A DNA stretch of 64,000 nucleotides from assembly GCA_944472155.2 (NCBI GenBank), contig OX235272.1, positions 108,072,020-108,136,019 on the forward strand. Reading direction: 5' to 3'. Made by a program: the position numbers and the translations under genes. The DNA is from Trichobilharzia szidati. Taxonomy: Eukaryota; Platyhelminthes; Trematoda; Strigeidida; Schistosomatidae. This document shows positions 11,011 to 21,409 of the stretch, piece by piece. Below the pieces are notes generated by a model. That model saw only the letters and a program-made list of their open reading frames with translations. It did no database searches and was not told where the DNA came from. Position 1 is the first letter of the stretch, and every line of letters starts with the position of its first letter.

Positions 11011-11340
11011 AAGAATATATATATATATATGTTCATACCCACACGTTATCTTAGCGATATAATTCTTTTCTTTTCCTACTGACGATTGAAAATTTATTTG
11101 TCTCTGAAAATTTTAAAATTTTGACAAAGTATAATGTGCAGTATTATAAAAAAAATTATTTAAAAGTAATCACAGAATGTTTAGAAAACGAAAACTATGT
11201 GTGTGTAGGTGTATTTGTGTAGGTGTGGGTGTCTATTGTATATAAAACGCTGATTTATAAGTGATAAGTGTTCAAAGGTTAAACAATAACTAATTGTCTT
11301 TATCGTTTTCAATTACAATTTAATTTGTTTTCCGATTTTG
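11011..11340. other. Unassigned sequence with a TA microsatellite
   Basis: A TA repeat at about 11013-11031 and a GTGTGTAGGTGT-rich patch near 11200-11235. Nothing else is recognised. Confidence 0.4.
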
Positions 11341-11518
11341 ACTACGGATTAATATCAGTTAGAGAACTATTGGAAAACCAACTGGGAGTATTGGACAGCT
11401 GTTTCCTTCTGATTTGGGACTCCTCATCAGTATACATTCAGCGAGTGTCGAACCCACGACCTTCCAGTAACAAGGCAAGCTCGTAGACTATTCAACCACT
11501 GGGACCTGACTCAGTTCC
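11341..11518 (-). mobile_element. SINE-A copy upstream of RTE-B
   Basis: The minus strand shows the tRNA-like head (box B CTTCCAGT complement region near 11455-11475), the hammerhead region with CATCAGTA and TTTGGGACTC complement elements, and the tail. It is truncated at the tail end. Confidence 0.7.
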
Positions 11519-11534
11519 TATCGGCGTCCAACAA

Positions 11535-12905
11535 TCATTATATTTTTTGACCTAAGGGCGGTATTCGATTCTGTCGACCAAGAGGTTCTCTGGCGATGCT
11601 TGGCTGTAAAGGGCATTTCTATAGTTGTTGTAAGGATTAGTTATGTTACGAGTTGATCACGGACTGATATCAGTTAAATCTAATGCCGAAAAAATACATT
11701 GCACTGATTAAGGCACTCTACTCGTACTCATGCAGCCAGGTGAGGGCTTACGGTGAGTTGTCATCTGAAGTGGTGACGACTAGTGGCGTCCGTCAAGGAT
11801 ACCCATTATCCCTATTTCTATTCAACTTAATCATAGATGTATTAATGGACTTAAGCCTAACTCACTTCAGCGACTCAGGGATTGACTTGCCACCAGGGAA
11901 TAATCTCGTCGACTTAGAATATGCAGACGATATAGTCCTTCTAGGTGAGGACGCTGACAAAATTCAGAGTCTTCTGAACACCTTGAGCTGCCATCTAAGA
12001 ATGTTTGACATGCGATTCGCTCCCGCCAAATGCAAGATAATGTTACAGGATTGGACTACTCCAACTCCTAGATTAGAAATAGGGAGTGAAGTGGTAGACC
12101 ACGTTGACCGCTTCACTTACTTGGGAAGTATCATCAGCCAGTGCCAACGGGTTGATCTCTGACGAAATCTCAGCACAGATACAGAGGGCTAGTTTCGCAT
12201 ATGCCAATTTACGCCGTCTCTGGCGTAGACGTGATATCCGGCTAGTTCGACCAAAGGACGTGTGCACTGCTCATCAATCCGCTCCGTCCTCCTTTATGGC
12301 TGTGAGACCTGTCTTTGATCATAGGTGTCTGCGTTCTATCTCCTGCGTGAGCAATATTGAGGTTAGGCGTTGAGTGCTAGGTAAGGAGGGGAAATCAGTC
12401 GACGAGACTGTGAAATTACATCGACTGAGATGGTTAGGACATGTGTTACGTATGCCTAGTCATCGCCTTCCTCGACAATGAGCAATGTTAGCTGATATAG
12501 GGCCAGGCTGGAAAAGAGCTAGCGGTGGTCAAACCAAAACATGGCACCAGTCAATGAAATCCACAACAGTTAGTTTAAGCCACGTAGGAAGGTGTAGACT
12601 GCCAGGCTGGTTGGGGTCCTCGGGACGGTAAAAACCAATGGTTGGAAACAATTGGTGACATGGCTCAAAATCGTTCTCAATGGCTGGTGCAGATGCATCC
12701 ACTCCTTGTGACTTAAAATTTCCAGTGAAACTGTTTTGTTCTTCGTTATTACTATTCCTTTGTCTCACACCTCTGTTTACTGTCTATATTATTCATTTCT
12801 TCTACTTTCTTCTCTTGCTTTGTGTGCTACATGGAGTGTGGCGACTCGAACTGCCGCACATATGTGCAAAGTTCTATGTCGAAAACAGACAGACAGACAA
12901 CCCAT
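11535..12905 (+). pseudogene. RTE-B LINE, reverse transcriptase to 3' end (best copy)
   Basis: RTE-clade LINE lacking the 5' endonuclease. Order: motif A (FDLRAVFDSVDQEVLW, 11550-11610); an interruption at 11623-11680; KYIALIKALYSYSCSQV; motif B region (TTSGVRQGYPLSLFLFNL); catalytic LEYADDIVLL near 11910-11940; FTYLGSIIS; the QRASFAYANLRRLW segment; CETW-type region; HRLRWLGHVLRMPSHRLP near 12420; and a 3' UTR with a TGTGTGCTACATGGAGTG patch. It ends in (CAGA)n at 12885-12900. Palm motif YADD is intact, but a frameshift near 12140 and later stops break the frame. The copies at 345-1206 and 23283-24410 are the same family. Confidence 0.85.
11623..11680 (-). mobile_element. SINE-A 3' tail inserted in RTE-B
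   Basis: GAGTTGATCACGGACTGATA and the following CAGTTA match the SINE-A 3' terminus at 61430-61460 in reverse. It splits the RTE-B frame between GISI-type sequence and PKKYIAL. Only the last 55-60 bases of the SINE are present. Confidence 0.6.
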
Positions 12906-13112
12906 GAATTCTAACTTCTACCAATTCATGATTTCAGCGAAACCACCCGCCAGAAGTTAGAATTCATGGGCTAGCCATTGGATTGGGTTCCAATAGCTGA
13001 ATGGTCTACGATCTTGCCTTGTAATCAGAAGGTCTTGGATTCAAATCCCGGTGGGTGCGTACTGATGAAGAGTCCCAAACTAGGACGAAACGGTTGTCCA
13101 GTTAAAATGTGC
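12905..13112 (+). mobile_element. SINE-A copy with a well-kept hammerhead region
   Basis: Box A-like ATAGCTGAATGGTC near 12988, box B GATTCAAATCC near 13039, then 13059-13102: GTACTG, ATGAAGA, GTCC, loop CAAACTA, GGAC, GAAA, CGGTTGTC, CAGT. Stem I, stem II and GAAA are intact, but the core heptamer differs from CUGANGA. The element stops four bases after the predicted cleavage position (between 13098 and 13099). Confidence 0.75.
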
Positions 13113-13289
13113 AAGGCTTAAGGTGAATGATAACCCTAATATTATGTCAGTTTTCTATTGCCTGCCTTGTTGTTATACTCGATATCTTTTCAAGACTTAT
13201 TTTCACTTCATTCCTAAGTGTACATTTTGTACATAGTTTGTGTTCAGCTAATTCTAACTTTCTTTTGTCTATAAAACACAAAATAATTT
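13113..13289. other. Unassigned sequence
   Basis: No recognised content between the SINE-A end and the PLE-a non-coding end. Confidence 0.35.
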
Positions 13290-14545
13290 AGCAAAGAATA
13301 TCCTTTTCGATAAATTCCTGTTCCAGGCTCTACAATTATATATATGTTTATATACACAGAATATTTTAAATGAGTAGTCAGTAACAATATTGGTGTTTTC
13401 TAAATAATATCGATTTGTAAAGTAAGATCACATTGGAATTACAGTTCATTAAAGATGCTTAAATTATAATAATAATAAAGATATAGTAGCGAATAGAATA
13501 TCAACTAAAATTAGGGAAATTCCACAAAAATTCCGGATTATTCAAACCTGGATGGCCAAGGTAGTGATAATGTCTGAACTAACTTCTTTTGGATGCACAA
13601 ATTAGGCTTGTTAATATGGATCCCAACAGTCAGCCTCAGTAATATTTAGAAGTCGAACTCTTAAAAAAGAAATTGAGATTCGTAGGTATGCGGTAAATGA
13701 CCCTGAAAGCATGATTAACGTCAATCTTGTGTTCTGTCTCCACAAGATGAGCCAGAATAGCGCTGCGAATAGATTTTGTTTGTCCTTTGCTTAACCAGAC
13801 AGGGTGATGTTCGGAAATCCGCCGAGAAACACGCCTAATTGTACGGCCTATGTAACTGGCTTCCTTCACAGGAGCAGTTAAATTGGTATATACATATAGA
13901 AGAGGCGAAATTAGGCAGTTTGTCTTTTATTCCCGAACGCAAAAGAGGAGTGGTTTTAAAGATACAGCGTAATTCGGCAGCAGGGAATGCTCTTTTTACC
14001 GCATTTCTAAGGCGCTGTGTTAGTATCTCACTGGTGTTGTCCCCAAGGAACTGCATCTGTAAGAACAAGGTCTTTTTTGGAAATGTTGGTAACTTGGGCT
14101 GTTTTGGTTTCAGATTCATATTCTTATCAATAAACATTTCAGGATAACCATTCTCACTTAGCAACCGTTTAATATTGTTAAGTTCCTCGTCAAGACATTC
14201 TTCCGAGCAGATCTCTCTTGCTCTGGGGACTAAGCACTTTATTAGACTGCGTTTGTATTTCAAGGGGACAAAGCTGAGAAAATGTGTGTACTGGCCCGTT
14301 GATGTAGGTTTTCTATAAACACTTCTTATTGTGCCGTTCTCGTTTCTGGTCATAAGGACGTCTAAAAATGAAATACTAGAGTCTTTTTCTTTCTCAATAG
14401 TAAAATTTATTGCAAGATGTACCTCATTAAATTTATCCAGGATGCTCTTTGCTTCCTTTTCGTTCTTCATAATCAAGAAAGTATCATCCATGTACCGATA
14501 ATAAAATTCGAGTTCATTAATAACATCCTTCAAAGGCCCATTTCC
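13290..14545 (-). pseudogene. PLE-a: Penelope-like RT and GIY-YIG fragment with 3' end
   Basis: The minus-strand coding region (14533 down to 13636) begins inside the reverse transcriptase: catalytic YRYMDDTFLIM, then SSISFLDVLMTRNENGTI, VYRKPTSTGQYTHF, the linker to FLQMQFLGDNTSEIL, the CxC region (YQFNCSC) and the GIY-YIG endonuclease (SYIGRTIRR, RISEHHPVW, GQTKSIRSAILAHL, HAFRVIYRIP). One frameshift near 13860 separates the RT part from the GIY-YIG part. The N-terminal RT motifs A and B are missing through 5' truncation. The 3' non-coding part (13290-13640) carries the GATATTCTTTGC and TTATCGAAAA elements shared with PLE-e. In life such proteins nick DNA with the GIY-YIG domain and copy RNA at the nick; this copy is broken but among the better ones here. 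Confidence 0.85.
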
Positions 14546-14994
14546 CAGTTTTTTTTGTCTACCGTTATCTCCTATCTAGCAAGTCTAGTGTTGGTGAAAG
14601 GGTTATACTTATCACTTTTATTTGATAAACTCTAATTGAACCAAAATCTTATAAAAGCGACCTTTCAAGTTTTAGCCTTTGAACAATGAATGATCACAAA
14701 ACTTTTTATTTATGAATTACCATGTTTCGCATAAAAACATTACAACACACGTAAATAATAAATATATATAGATATATACCGATTCAGTACATTTAATTAA
14801 TGTACGCTCTGTGTGTGAATGTTGACCTACACAGTTGACCTTTACACACGTTTATTTTATCTACTTTTTTTTTACAATATATATTTTGACGTTGAATAAA
14901 ATTAGAGTAATTCTGCTGAAATTAGGAAAACTTGTGGCTTACACACAATGAAACTTTCAGAAAAATCTTGTTTGTATTTTTTATAAAATTTTTT
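14546..14994. other. Unassigned AT-rich sequence
   Basis: No coding or repeat match recognised. There is a short TA-rich patch near 14760-14780. Confidence 0.4.
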
Positions 14995-15217
14995 TCCTTC
15001 ACGTTCCCCAGTGGAACATAGAGCTCCAAGCTAGTGGCTTGAAGTTTCTGTAGCAGTGTTTATTTTACAGGATGGGGTTGCTAGCCTCATGCCCAACCTT
15101 CCCTCTCCACCAGCATTATTTCTGGCTTAGCGAGGTAAAGGAGTGCGTTGGCCGGGGATCGAACCCCGGACCATGTGCATGGTCGACGAGCGTCCTAACC
15201 GCTATGCCACCGACGCT
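14995..15217 (-). mobile_element. tRNA-headed SINE with an RTE-A-like 3' tail
   Basis: On the minus strand the head (from 15217) starts GCGTCGGTGGCATAGCGG, with box A TGGCATAGCGG and box B GGTTCGATCC in typical tRNA spacing. The 3' end (about 15035-14995) reads GAGCTCTATGTTCCACTGG followed by GGAACGTGAAGG and an A-rich run. That end matches the RTE-A tail (AGCCCTATGTTCCACTAGG..). Sharing a LINE tail is the known way SINEs borrow LINE machinery. A second copy is at 26268-26486; the same head with a different tail is at 18280-18462. Confidence 0.8.
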
Positions 15218-15227
15218 GAGAATATTT

Positions 15228-15540
15228 AATTGAATTTAGATTTTCTTGTCGATTGATTAGACCGTAGTGCTCCGTCTCAGGTTGATATTTGTCGGCTCCT
15301 TATGCAGATTCTTCGACGATATCTGGTCATGTAAATTGAAGTCAGTTGGTTGACGTTGACTAGAAGTGGAATCCAGGATGTGCATTTCGTCCAATTTGGG
15401 ACTCGTTGGCGGCTGGGTGTACCTGCTTTCCCCAATGAGTGATAGCGTTCACACCGAAGGTACATCTAGACGATGAGTCCCAAATAGGACGAAATGAGCA
15501 TGCTGGATTCCACTGCTGGTCACCACCAACCAGCTGACAT
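15228..15540. mobile_element. Sm-alpha-like inverted element with two hammerhead relics
   Basis: Flanked by an 11-bp exact direct repeat TGAGAATATTT at 15217-15227 and 15541-15551. It contains two oppositely oriented hammerhead-like segments. Plus strand, 15465-15505: stem I ATCTAG with CTGGAT, core ACGATGA, stem II GTCC and GGAC around CAAATA, GAAA, but an AUG in place of a NUH cleavage triplet. Minus strand, about 15415-15365: core CCAACGA, stem II GTCC and GGAC around CAAATT, GAAA, then TGCACATC and CTGGATTCCAC. The stem-II loop, GAAA and CTGGATTCCAC parts match the schistosome Sm-alpha hammerhead as I know it. Both cores are mutated. Confidence 0.75.
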
Positions 15541-15689
15541 TGAGAATATTTTTAAAAATAACTTCATAATGATTCAATCAAACTTGATGCTCAAATTGTT
15601 CCGGAAAATTCGTAATATAAAATCGTCTAGATATTTAAAAGCAGTACTGTTTAGATGGTGAAGGTATCGAACAACAATAATTCGTGTGT

Positions 15690-16040
15690 ACAAAATTATG
15701 TTTGTAAAATCTCAGCGAGATTGAAATGAGTAATTCCAACGTTTCGTTCGGCAATCTCGTCCGAACTTCTTCAGGGAAATTAATCGAAATTAACATAACA
15801 GAGGTTTATATATAAAAGGAACATCACTTGTTTTTAAAAACTTTGTCCAATCATGAGTCATGCAACAAGTATCAGCAAGTATAATAAACAAAATTTTATG
15901 AGCTGTGATCAAAATTTGACCTCGGACTTACAAATATTGGTCTACCTTTGTTAAACGCTTTAAACAGAGTGTGTATGTGTGTGTGGGTAAACAGTTGTAA
16001 AACATTTCTTAACGTCTCCATAGGAAGATATGGACAGTCG
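15690..16040 (-). pseudogene. PLE-j 3' end with hammerhead-like motif
   Basis: Minus strand: a short C-terminal coding relic near 16035-15985 (FYNCLPTHTYT, also in the plus copy at 44620-44660), a 3' UTR, then at 15731-15780 the order TTCC, CTGAAGA, A, GTTCGG, loop, CCGAAC, GAAA, CGTT, GGAA. Stem II is a perfect 6-bp helix and the flanking TTCC/GGAA can form stem I. Same family as 44425-44990. Confidence 0.65.
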
Positions 16041-16514
16041 AGAATTTTGACCAAGTATTAATAATTAGTGATACATATCCATTTTTTATTTATTAATAAG
16101 GATTTCCTATGCATCAGCTAACATCACGCCTTCATGTCTGTTCAAACTGTTAGTAACTAGAATTTCATGATTAGACATATTTTCAAAATTATGGTGTTTA
16201 GGATTAGAGTTTAGTAGAAGCACCCTGTCGGACTTATTGCTTTGTCTTCTTTCAGAAGATTGAGCTGCTTTATTCGACCTACTGGAGTTGTCAGGTGACT
16301 CGACAGCTACGGATTTAGGATATGCATTCTGTTACAGACAACGGAGAGTGAAAACACGATGAATGTGCCAATTAAACAGTTTCTTTGTTAATTTAATTTG
16401 AATAATTCGTGTGTTTATGATCTGGTTTCACTAGTTTCTGATAAATTCAATTTTTATGATTTCCTCGCTTCTAGTAATTCTACGTGCATTAAGAAAATAT
16501 TTGTTATAATAGAG
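16041..16514. other. Unassigned sequence
   Basis: No feature that I can support. No long open frame, and no repeat recognised elsewhere in the window. Confidence 0.4.
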
Positions 16515-16690
16515 AAGATTTGTAGCTCAGGTGGATGATTTGCAATTAAAAGTGTTCTCTGAGCTGGTTGGTTTAGTCGCGAAGCTTTCGTCGTCCTTCC
16601 GGACAACATCTTCAGCGCCATGTTTAGCACAGAGTGCAAAACCAACCAGCTCAGAGAACACTTTTAATTGCAAAATATTTGTTATGTGTG
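16515..16690 (-). repeat. Hammerhead foldback: 36-bp perfect inverted repeat
   Basis: Arms 16539-16574 and 16639-16674 are exact inverted copies. The 64-base loop contains, on the minus strand (16618 to 16580), GCG, CTGAAGA, T, GTTGTCC, GGAA, GGACGAC, GAAA, GCTT, CGC: a hammerhead-like order with a 7-bp stem II closed by a GGAA tetraloop and a 3-bp stem I. One extra base follows the core heptamer compared with the standard motif. Decayed relatives lie at 45120-45180, 57430-57490 and 57830-57870. Confidence 0.75.
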
Positions 16691-16924
16691 CCAGTGTTTT
16701 TGAAATAGGTCGTCTTTAAGGGGCCTGTTTAAAATGGGTTATATGCGGTCTTTATTAGTTTCAGTGTAACATTAGAAATAAAAGAAATTATCATATGTGT
16801 TATACCTATAAAGTACTAAAGTTGTTTTTTTTGTGATAAAAATCTGTTATGCAAAGAACATGTTCAAGTCAAAAGAGACTTGTTGCCCTAGTATTTCAGA
16901 AATCAACGGCAATACCCAATGAGA
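16691..16924. other. Unassigned sequence
   Basis: No recognised content. A short GTCAAAAGAGACTT patch at 16867-16880 recurs at 42618-42632. Confidence 0.35.
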
Positions 16925-17389
16925 CATGAAGAAGAAAATTAAAAAAACGATTCGGCAAAGAAAATTTTATTTATCGACGAAATCATCTTCAGAGGCTGTA
17001 CAGTCGTATTTATATTTACCAGAAATGAGTACTTGTCCATTATTGAGTAATAGGCGGAAGGGCGACATCATTGGTATAATTACTCAGATGCGGCTTCGGA
17101 AGTAAAAATATAAGTTGTAAATTACGTAGTACCCAAAAACGGCACAAAGGAAGAAAGCGTTAGAAATTTGATCAAGTTAAAATTGGTATTGAGTGAGAAG
17201 AGAGGTAGTTGAGTGTCCATATGACAAGTGTGAAGAGGGTGAGAAAATGTACAAAAGGAACATATGAGAGTGATAATAGTGAATTAATTATTAAAGTAAA
17301 AGCGAAGTAATCATTACAAATAAAAAATTTACAGGGAATGACTAATGAAGAGGTCAAGATCATGGTCGAATAAAAGACTAAAGAAACTT
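16925..17389 (-). repeat. PLE-b 3' non-coding end
   Basis: The same sequence is found in plus orientation at about 27480-27945, including AATAATTCACTATT, the CACTCAACTACCT patch, ATAAATACGACTGTACAG and GATGATTTCGTCGAT. Here it directly follows the PLE-b coding end on the minus strand. Confidence 0.7.
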
Positions 17390-19110
17390 TCTCTGTAACC
17401 ACAGTTTGGGTTTGCATTGGCGAATTGCCGGAGCCTCTGCCATAAGCAAATGCCGAAACCCACCACCCCTTTTACCACCCGGCCTCACCTTGTAGATAAT
17501 CTTGAGAGACGATTCTGGTGCAGCTGCGTGGCTTGAGTTCACCAAGTGCTCGAGAACTGAGCTAGTAACTATCATACACTGTCCTTTTGCTAACCATGGT
17601 GAATTCATAAACACACACTGAAGTGGCCCTAACTGGCAGTTTGTCCTTCACACATCCATTGATCATTTATCGTCTGTAAAATTTGATCCGTAGATCAGAC
17701 AAAAAGAAGGCCTTTCTGAGTAATTTAGATAAGTGGTTCTTCAGAATCTCGGCCGCACTATCACCTTTAGTTTCAACATTCATAAACGGCGATCTCTTCG
17801 AGACCGTTTGGGTTTTTTCTACGCTTTTGTTTTAATTGCATGTTTTTTCCCGGTAAATTATGAAGGATATACACTTTCCATCAGAACTTATCTGAGTCAT
17901 TACAGTTCACCATCGATTGTATCACTGGTGCATATCCTTCTTATTCTTGAAGATAAGGAATGGATCAGATTTCTCAATCTTCTCAAAAGAACCCAAATGT
18001 AAAAGTTCGTGTAGTGACCATTACATGTTGGTTTCCTGTAGATCTATCTTTGAAGAGAACCGCCTGGTTTGTTTTTTGAAAAACATCCCAAAAAATGGAA
18101 TTTTGAGTTCAACTCTGATTCCGACGTCAACTAAATAGCAGGATGGCAGTTGTTGAACTTCTTAGTTATCATTTCGATGTCAGTATGCTCGTCGCACATG
18201 ATAAAAGTATCATCCTTGTATCTTTGGTACATCTGAAAACTATCGATAGTGGGTTGTAACATACTTTTCTCTAAACTGTGCGTCGGTGGCACAGTGGTTA
18301 GGACTCTCGCCGACCATGCACATGGTTTGGGGTTCGATACGCTGCCGATGCACATCTGATATCTATGGTCGGCCTGCAAAATTTGGGCTACCAATATCAC
18401 ATGCTGAAAATTCCATACCTGCACCAAAAAATACGGTGTGGAATCAAGCTGTAGTAAAAAAAAGAAGTCTGCAAGCATAGGACCCAATGGCGACTTCATT
18501 GCAACTCCATCTCTTTGTCTATAAAGCGTGTTGTTGAACTTGAACTGGAAATTCAAAGTGCATTTCAATAGTAGTGGATCGGAATACCCACGTCCAGATT
18601 ATTATCCTTGATGAATCTACATATAAAGCAAGTAGTTTCATTGAGACGAACATTCGTGAAAAGGAACGTAATATCCAGAGAGATAATTTTCTCCCCGGAT
18701 ACATTAGTATCACTTATTGAATCGATGAAGTGAAATGAATCTGAAACACCATACTGATAGTGATTGTTTTTGATAGGTAGAAGGATTTCTGTGAGCCATT
18801 CGGCAGTAGCATGATATGGGGGATTTGTCATATCCAAGATTGGACGCAGAGGTACGTTCTTTTTGTGCACTTTTGGGAGACCATATGCATTTCAGAAACG
18901 GCGATTGAGACTTCCAAATTTCTTTATTACGCTTCTTAGTTATTTTCATTAATTTCTTCAATTTATTTGAAATATAGACAAGACTGCCAATTTATGTTGC
19001 GCATACTCCAGCTGGGACGTCGGTTCAAAATATGGTTCATTATTGTCAGGTAAGTTGAGCAACTTTTGGCTTTTGACAATTTCTTGATATGTGAACACAT
19101 TTTTAAGTTA
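17390..19110 (-). pseudogene. PLE-b: Penelope-like RT plus C-terminal region, SINE-interrupted
   Basis: Minus strand, pieces from 5' to 3': PLRPILDMTNPPYHATAEWL (18830), ISDTNVSGEKIISLDITFLF (motif A, 18690), NFQFKFNNTLYRQRDGVAMK followed by SPLGPMLADFF (motif B, near 18500), an inserted SINE (18280-18462), then the motif-C region RYKDDTFIMCDE, where Y(V/M)DD is YKDD. After a decayed linker come ILEHLVNSSHAAAPESSLKI and the C-terminal AEAPAIRQCKPKLWLQRK. The GIY-YIG catalytic block is largely lost near 17620-17650. The motif B line with MK in place of MG and the SINE insertion make it dead. Confidence 0.8.
18280..18462 (+). mobile_element. tRNA-headed SINE with a CR1-like 3' tail, inserted in PLE-b
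   Basis: The head GCGTCGGTGGCACAGTGG, box B GGTTCGATAC and the CCATGCACATGGT arm are nearly identical to the head of the SINE at 15217. After the head the sequence switches to CATGCTGAAAATTCCATACC and a TGTGGAATCAAGC end plus a poly-A run, matching the CR1-like LINE tail at 39140-39195 rather than the RTE tail. It splits the PLE-b frame between LADFF and SLEKS. Confidence 0.8.
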
Positions 19111-19231
19111 ACCGCAATGCTCCCCTCACCCCCAACCCACTGATTTCGTCAGTTTTGACGCCATTTGCATTGCTTGCGTTTAGAGCACACTGTCGTTTAC
19201 AATATATGATATATTTTTTCACTAATTCTAG
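19111..19231. other. Unassigned sequence
   Basis: Short, relatively GC-rich stretch between PLE-b and RTE-A. Nothing recognised. Confidence 0.35.
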
Positions 19232-20055
19232 TTATTATTATTCCCTTGGGTTACGAGGGGAACATAGGGCTTCAACAACACATTCTCTGCTGTCCTCTTC
19301 AGCTGGCTAACCCAGCGATTCCCCATAACCTGTCATCTCGTTCTCGTTACACGATCTCCTACATGTCACCCTCTCACCGAGTACCCACTCGTCGTTTCCC
19401 TTTCTGGTTCCACTCGAGATTTGGCCTGACATGTGATGTCATTCGATGGCCTGCTCAATGTATGTTCTATTCATCTCTATTTTCTCCTAAATATTTATTG
19501 AGAAATCGGCTCTTCGCTGATTCGTTCCCAACCAGAGTTTCTTGTTGCTAATTCTTCCTGGCTGGCCGACCGGCAATTTGATCTTCTGTATGGAGCTGGA
19601 GAAGGCAGCTGCTGATAAATGCTTTTAATGACACGCAGTGCAAGTTTCTGACCCACATGGAAGAAGTGACTGACTTGACATTGGTGTTGAAAATCCGAAC
19701 CCCGTTTTTTATGCCGTGGAGTAGTGCAGAAGATTTTCAAATTGGTTTCAGTTTGATGAAGGCGTATCTTGCCTTTCCAATGCTGCGTGGCTTCAACGTC
19801 TTCATCCGTCCCGAATGCCTGTGTTTGAAACAATGCTTCCTATATAAGTAAAGCCAGGAAGTAACCTCTATTAAATCTCTCCCGTTGATGGTGATTGGTG
19901 CTGGTTGTTGTTTCTGTTGGTTGGTTGGTTATTTTCATCGCCTCCGTTTTCTCCATGTTCACCTGAAGTCCTGTCTTCGCTGCCTCCTTCTTCATCCAGT
20001 TTGTTGATTTTCACCTGGAAGCCATTGAGTTTGTGTGACATTAAACTTAAATCAG
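19232..20055 (-). pseudogene. RTE-A LINE, 5'-truncated, minus strand
   Basis: The 3' half of RTE-A: LMSHKLNGFQVKINKLDEEG, ENGGDENNQPT from a connector frame, the QHQSPSTGEI segment, then a decayed C-terminal region and the GGAACATAGGGCTTCAACAA tail near 19255. Several frameshifts. No palm motif remains. Confidence 0.8.
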
Positions 20056-20455
20056 TAACTCTAATGGGTGTCAAAACTCTGTTAATTCAATACTGCATGT
20101 AGCTTCTATGGTTAGATCTCTGCAGATACTTTGTCAAGTTTTATATATTGTTTTTAAGCAAGTAACAATTGAATATTATTCCAATTTTTTTCAAGAAGTA
20201 AAGAAAGAAAAGATACTGACAGATGTATTCAGACAAAATATCTGTGTTATAATATTTTGTCATTACAAGTAAGCTTTTATTTCCGTTTAACAGCTCTGTG
20301 ATGTCAATTTGATAAAATAACTTAGTTTATGAAATACCTGGCAATGACTGTGAAGTGGGATAGATGGGATCTAAGCAGTAGTCTCTTGTCAATTAGATTA
20401 GCGGCTGATAAATCCAGACTGGTAAACCCTACTAAGGTAGAAAAAAACTCTCAGT
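20056..20455. other. Unassigned AT-rich sequence
   Basis: No recognised coding or repeat content. Confidence 0.35.
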
Positions 20456-20760
20456 TGTAGCAGTAAATGCAATTCCATATTAGTTTGTTTATCAGATGTA
20501 TCACACAGTGATGAAACAGTATTATTTACTGGATGACGTTTCGAACAAAATTTATTGTTCATAATCATTTCATCAATTGTAATCACAAGACTTTGAAACT
20601 TCAGTTTTATAGTTTTCTTTATTCTCTCCTATTCATTGTCGTAGGGGTAGTAGAATTTTCCAGATGGCCGTCTGGGATAGGTGTTGAATCATTCCTATTA
20701 CACGTATTCTCTTCAGTTAATTCGATAAACAAAGCTTCTGTTATCAATCGATTGATAAAG
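20456..20760 (-). repeat. PLE 3' end, single copy of the 9.2-kb palindrome arm
   Basis: The minus-strand sequence matches the arms at 8918-9530: the C-terminal coding relic (ALFIE..NRNDSTPIPD-like) and the non-coding end with TTGATGAAATGA, TGTTC, GAAACGTCATCC. TGAACA with TGTTC can pair as a stem before GAAA. Confidence 0.7.
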
Positions 20761-21409
20761 GTCATGTCTTTTCCTCAAATCCTCAGGTCCTTTAAATTCA
20801 GTATAAAATGTCAGCATATAATTTTGTTCTACTCAGCAAGTAAATGGGAGAAGCTTCAAAATATCGCTGTTTCTGCATAACACACTGCCCTCTCAATGTG
20901 GTATTATTTTCTGAGTGGCTATACTGCATTCACTGAAGTTTTCAGTATGAAATAGAGATTTTACAGTATGGATGAATCGTCGGAAAAGTAAAGCTTCTGA
21001 GCGTAATATCCAGTAATACTCGTCGATTACAGTATTCACTATTGGTTGTTTTCAAGTTAGTACCAGTCTAACTGTAGACGACAAGGGATTTCTTATCACT
21101 GTGTAGCGAAATTACGTGCACCTTATCTTCAGTGCACCATTTGTGCACAGATCTTCTGTGTTGTGCTACTTTTGGCCGTCCTTCGTATTGTGTTTCTTTG
21201 TGATCATTTTACGTCTTCCTTGTGTCTCCACAACGCTGTAGCATTTGCTTTCTCTGACATTAAATCTATCTCCCTGCTATTTGGTGTTTTTATGCCGATG
21301 AACGTGTCTTTAAGCATATATACTACTGATAAATCTTGTCAGTAGCACATATCACATCAGTAGTTTATAATTTATTTACATGCATAGCAAGTGTTATAAT
21401 AATGTTTCA
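20761..21409. other. Unassigned; probable intron of the lipase gene
   Basis: Lies upstream of the lipase terminal exon on the same strand. A short frame at 21163-21345 shows no family resemblance. I find no other lipase exon here, such as the GHSxG nucleophile segment. Confidence 0.4.

Noticed and set aside
15120..15217. Genuine tRNA gene on the minus strand
   Set aside because: Box A and box B are good, but the acceptor arm does not close, no clear anticodon arm is present, and the unit continues into a SINE body and LINE tail.
16970..16990. Hammerhead in the GATGATTTCGTCG phrase of PLE-b ends
   Set aside because: CTGAAGA is present on the minus strand, but the GAAA box is GATAA and stem II would consume core bases; it may be a decayed relative but is not supportable.
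21163..21345. Small host gene or additional lipase exon upstream of 21998
   Set aside because: The short hydrophobic frame has no family motif, no convincing splice sites and no match to the acid-lipase fold order.
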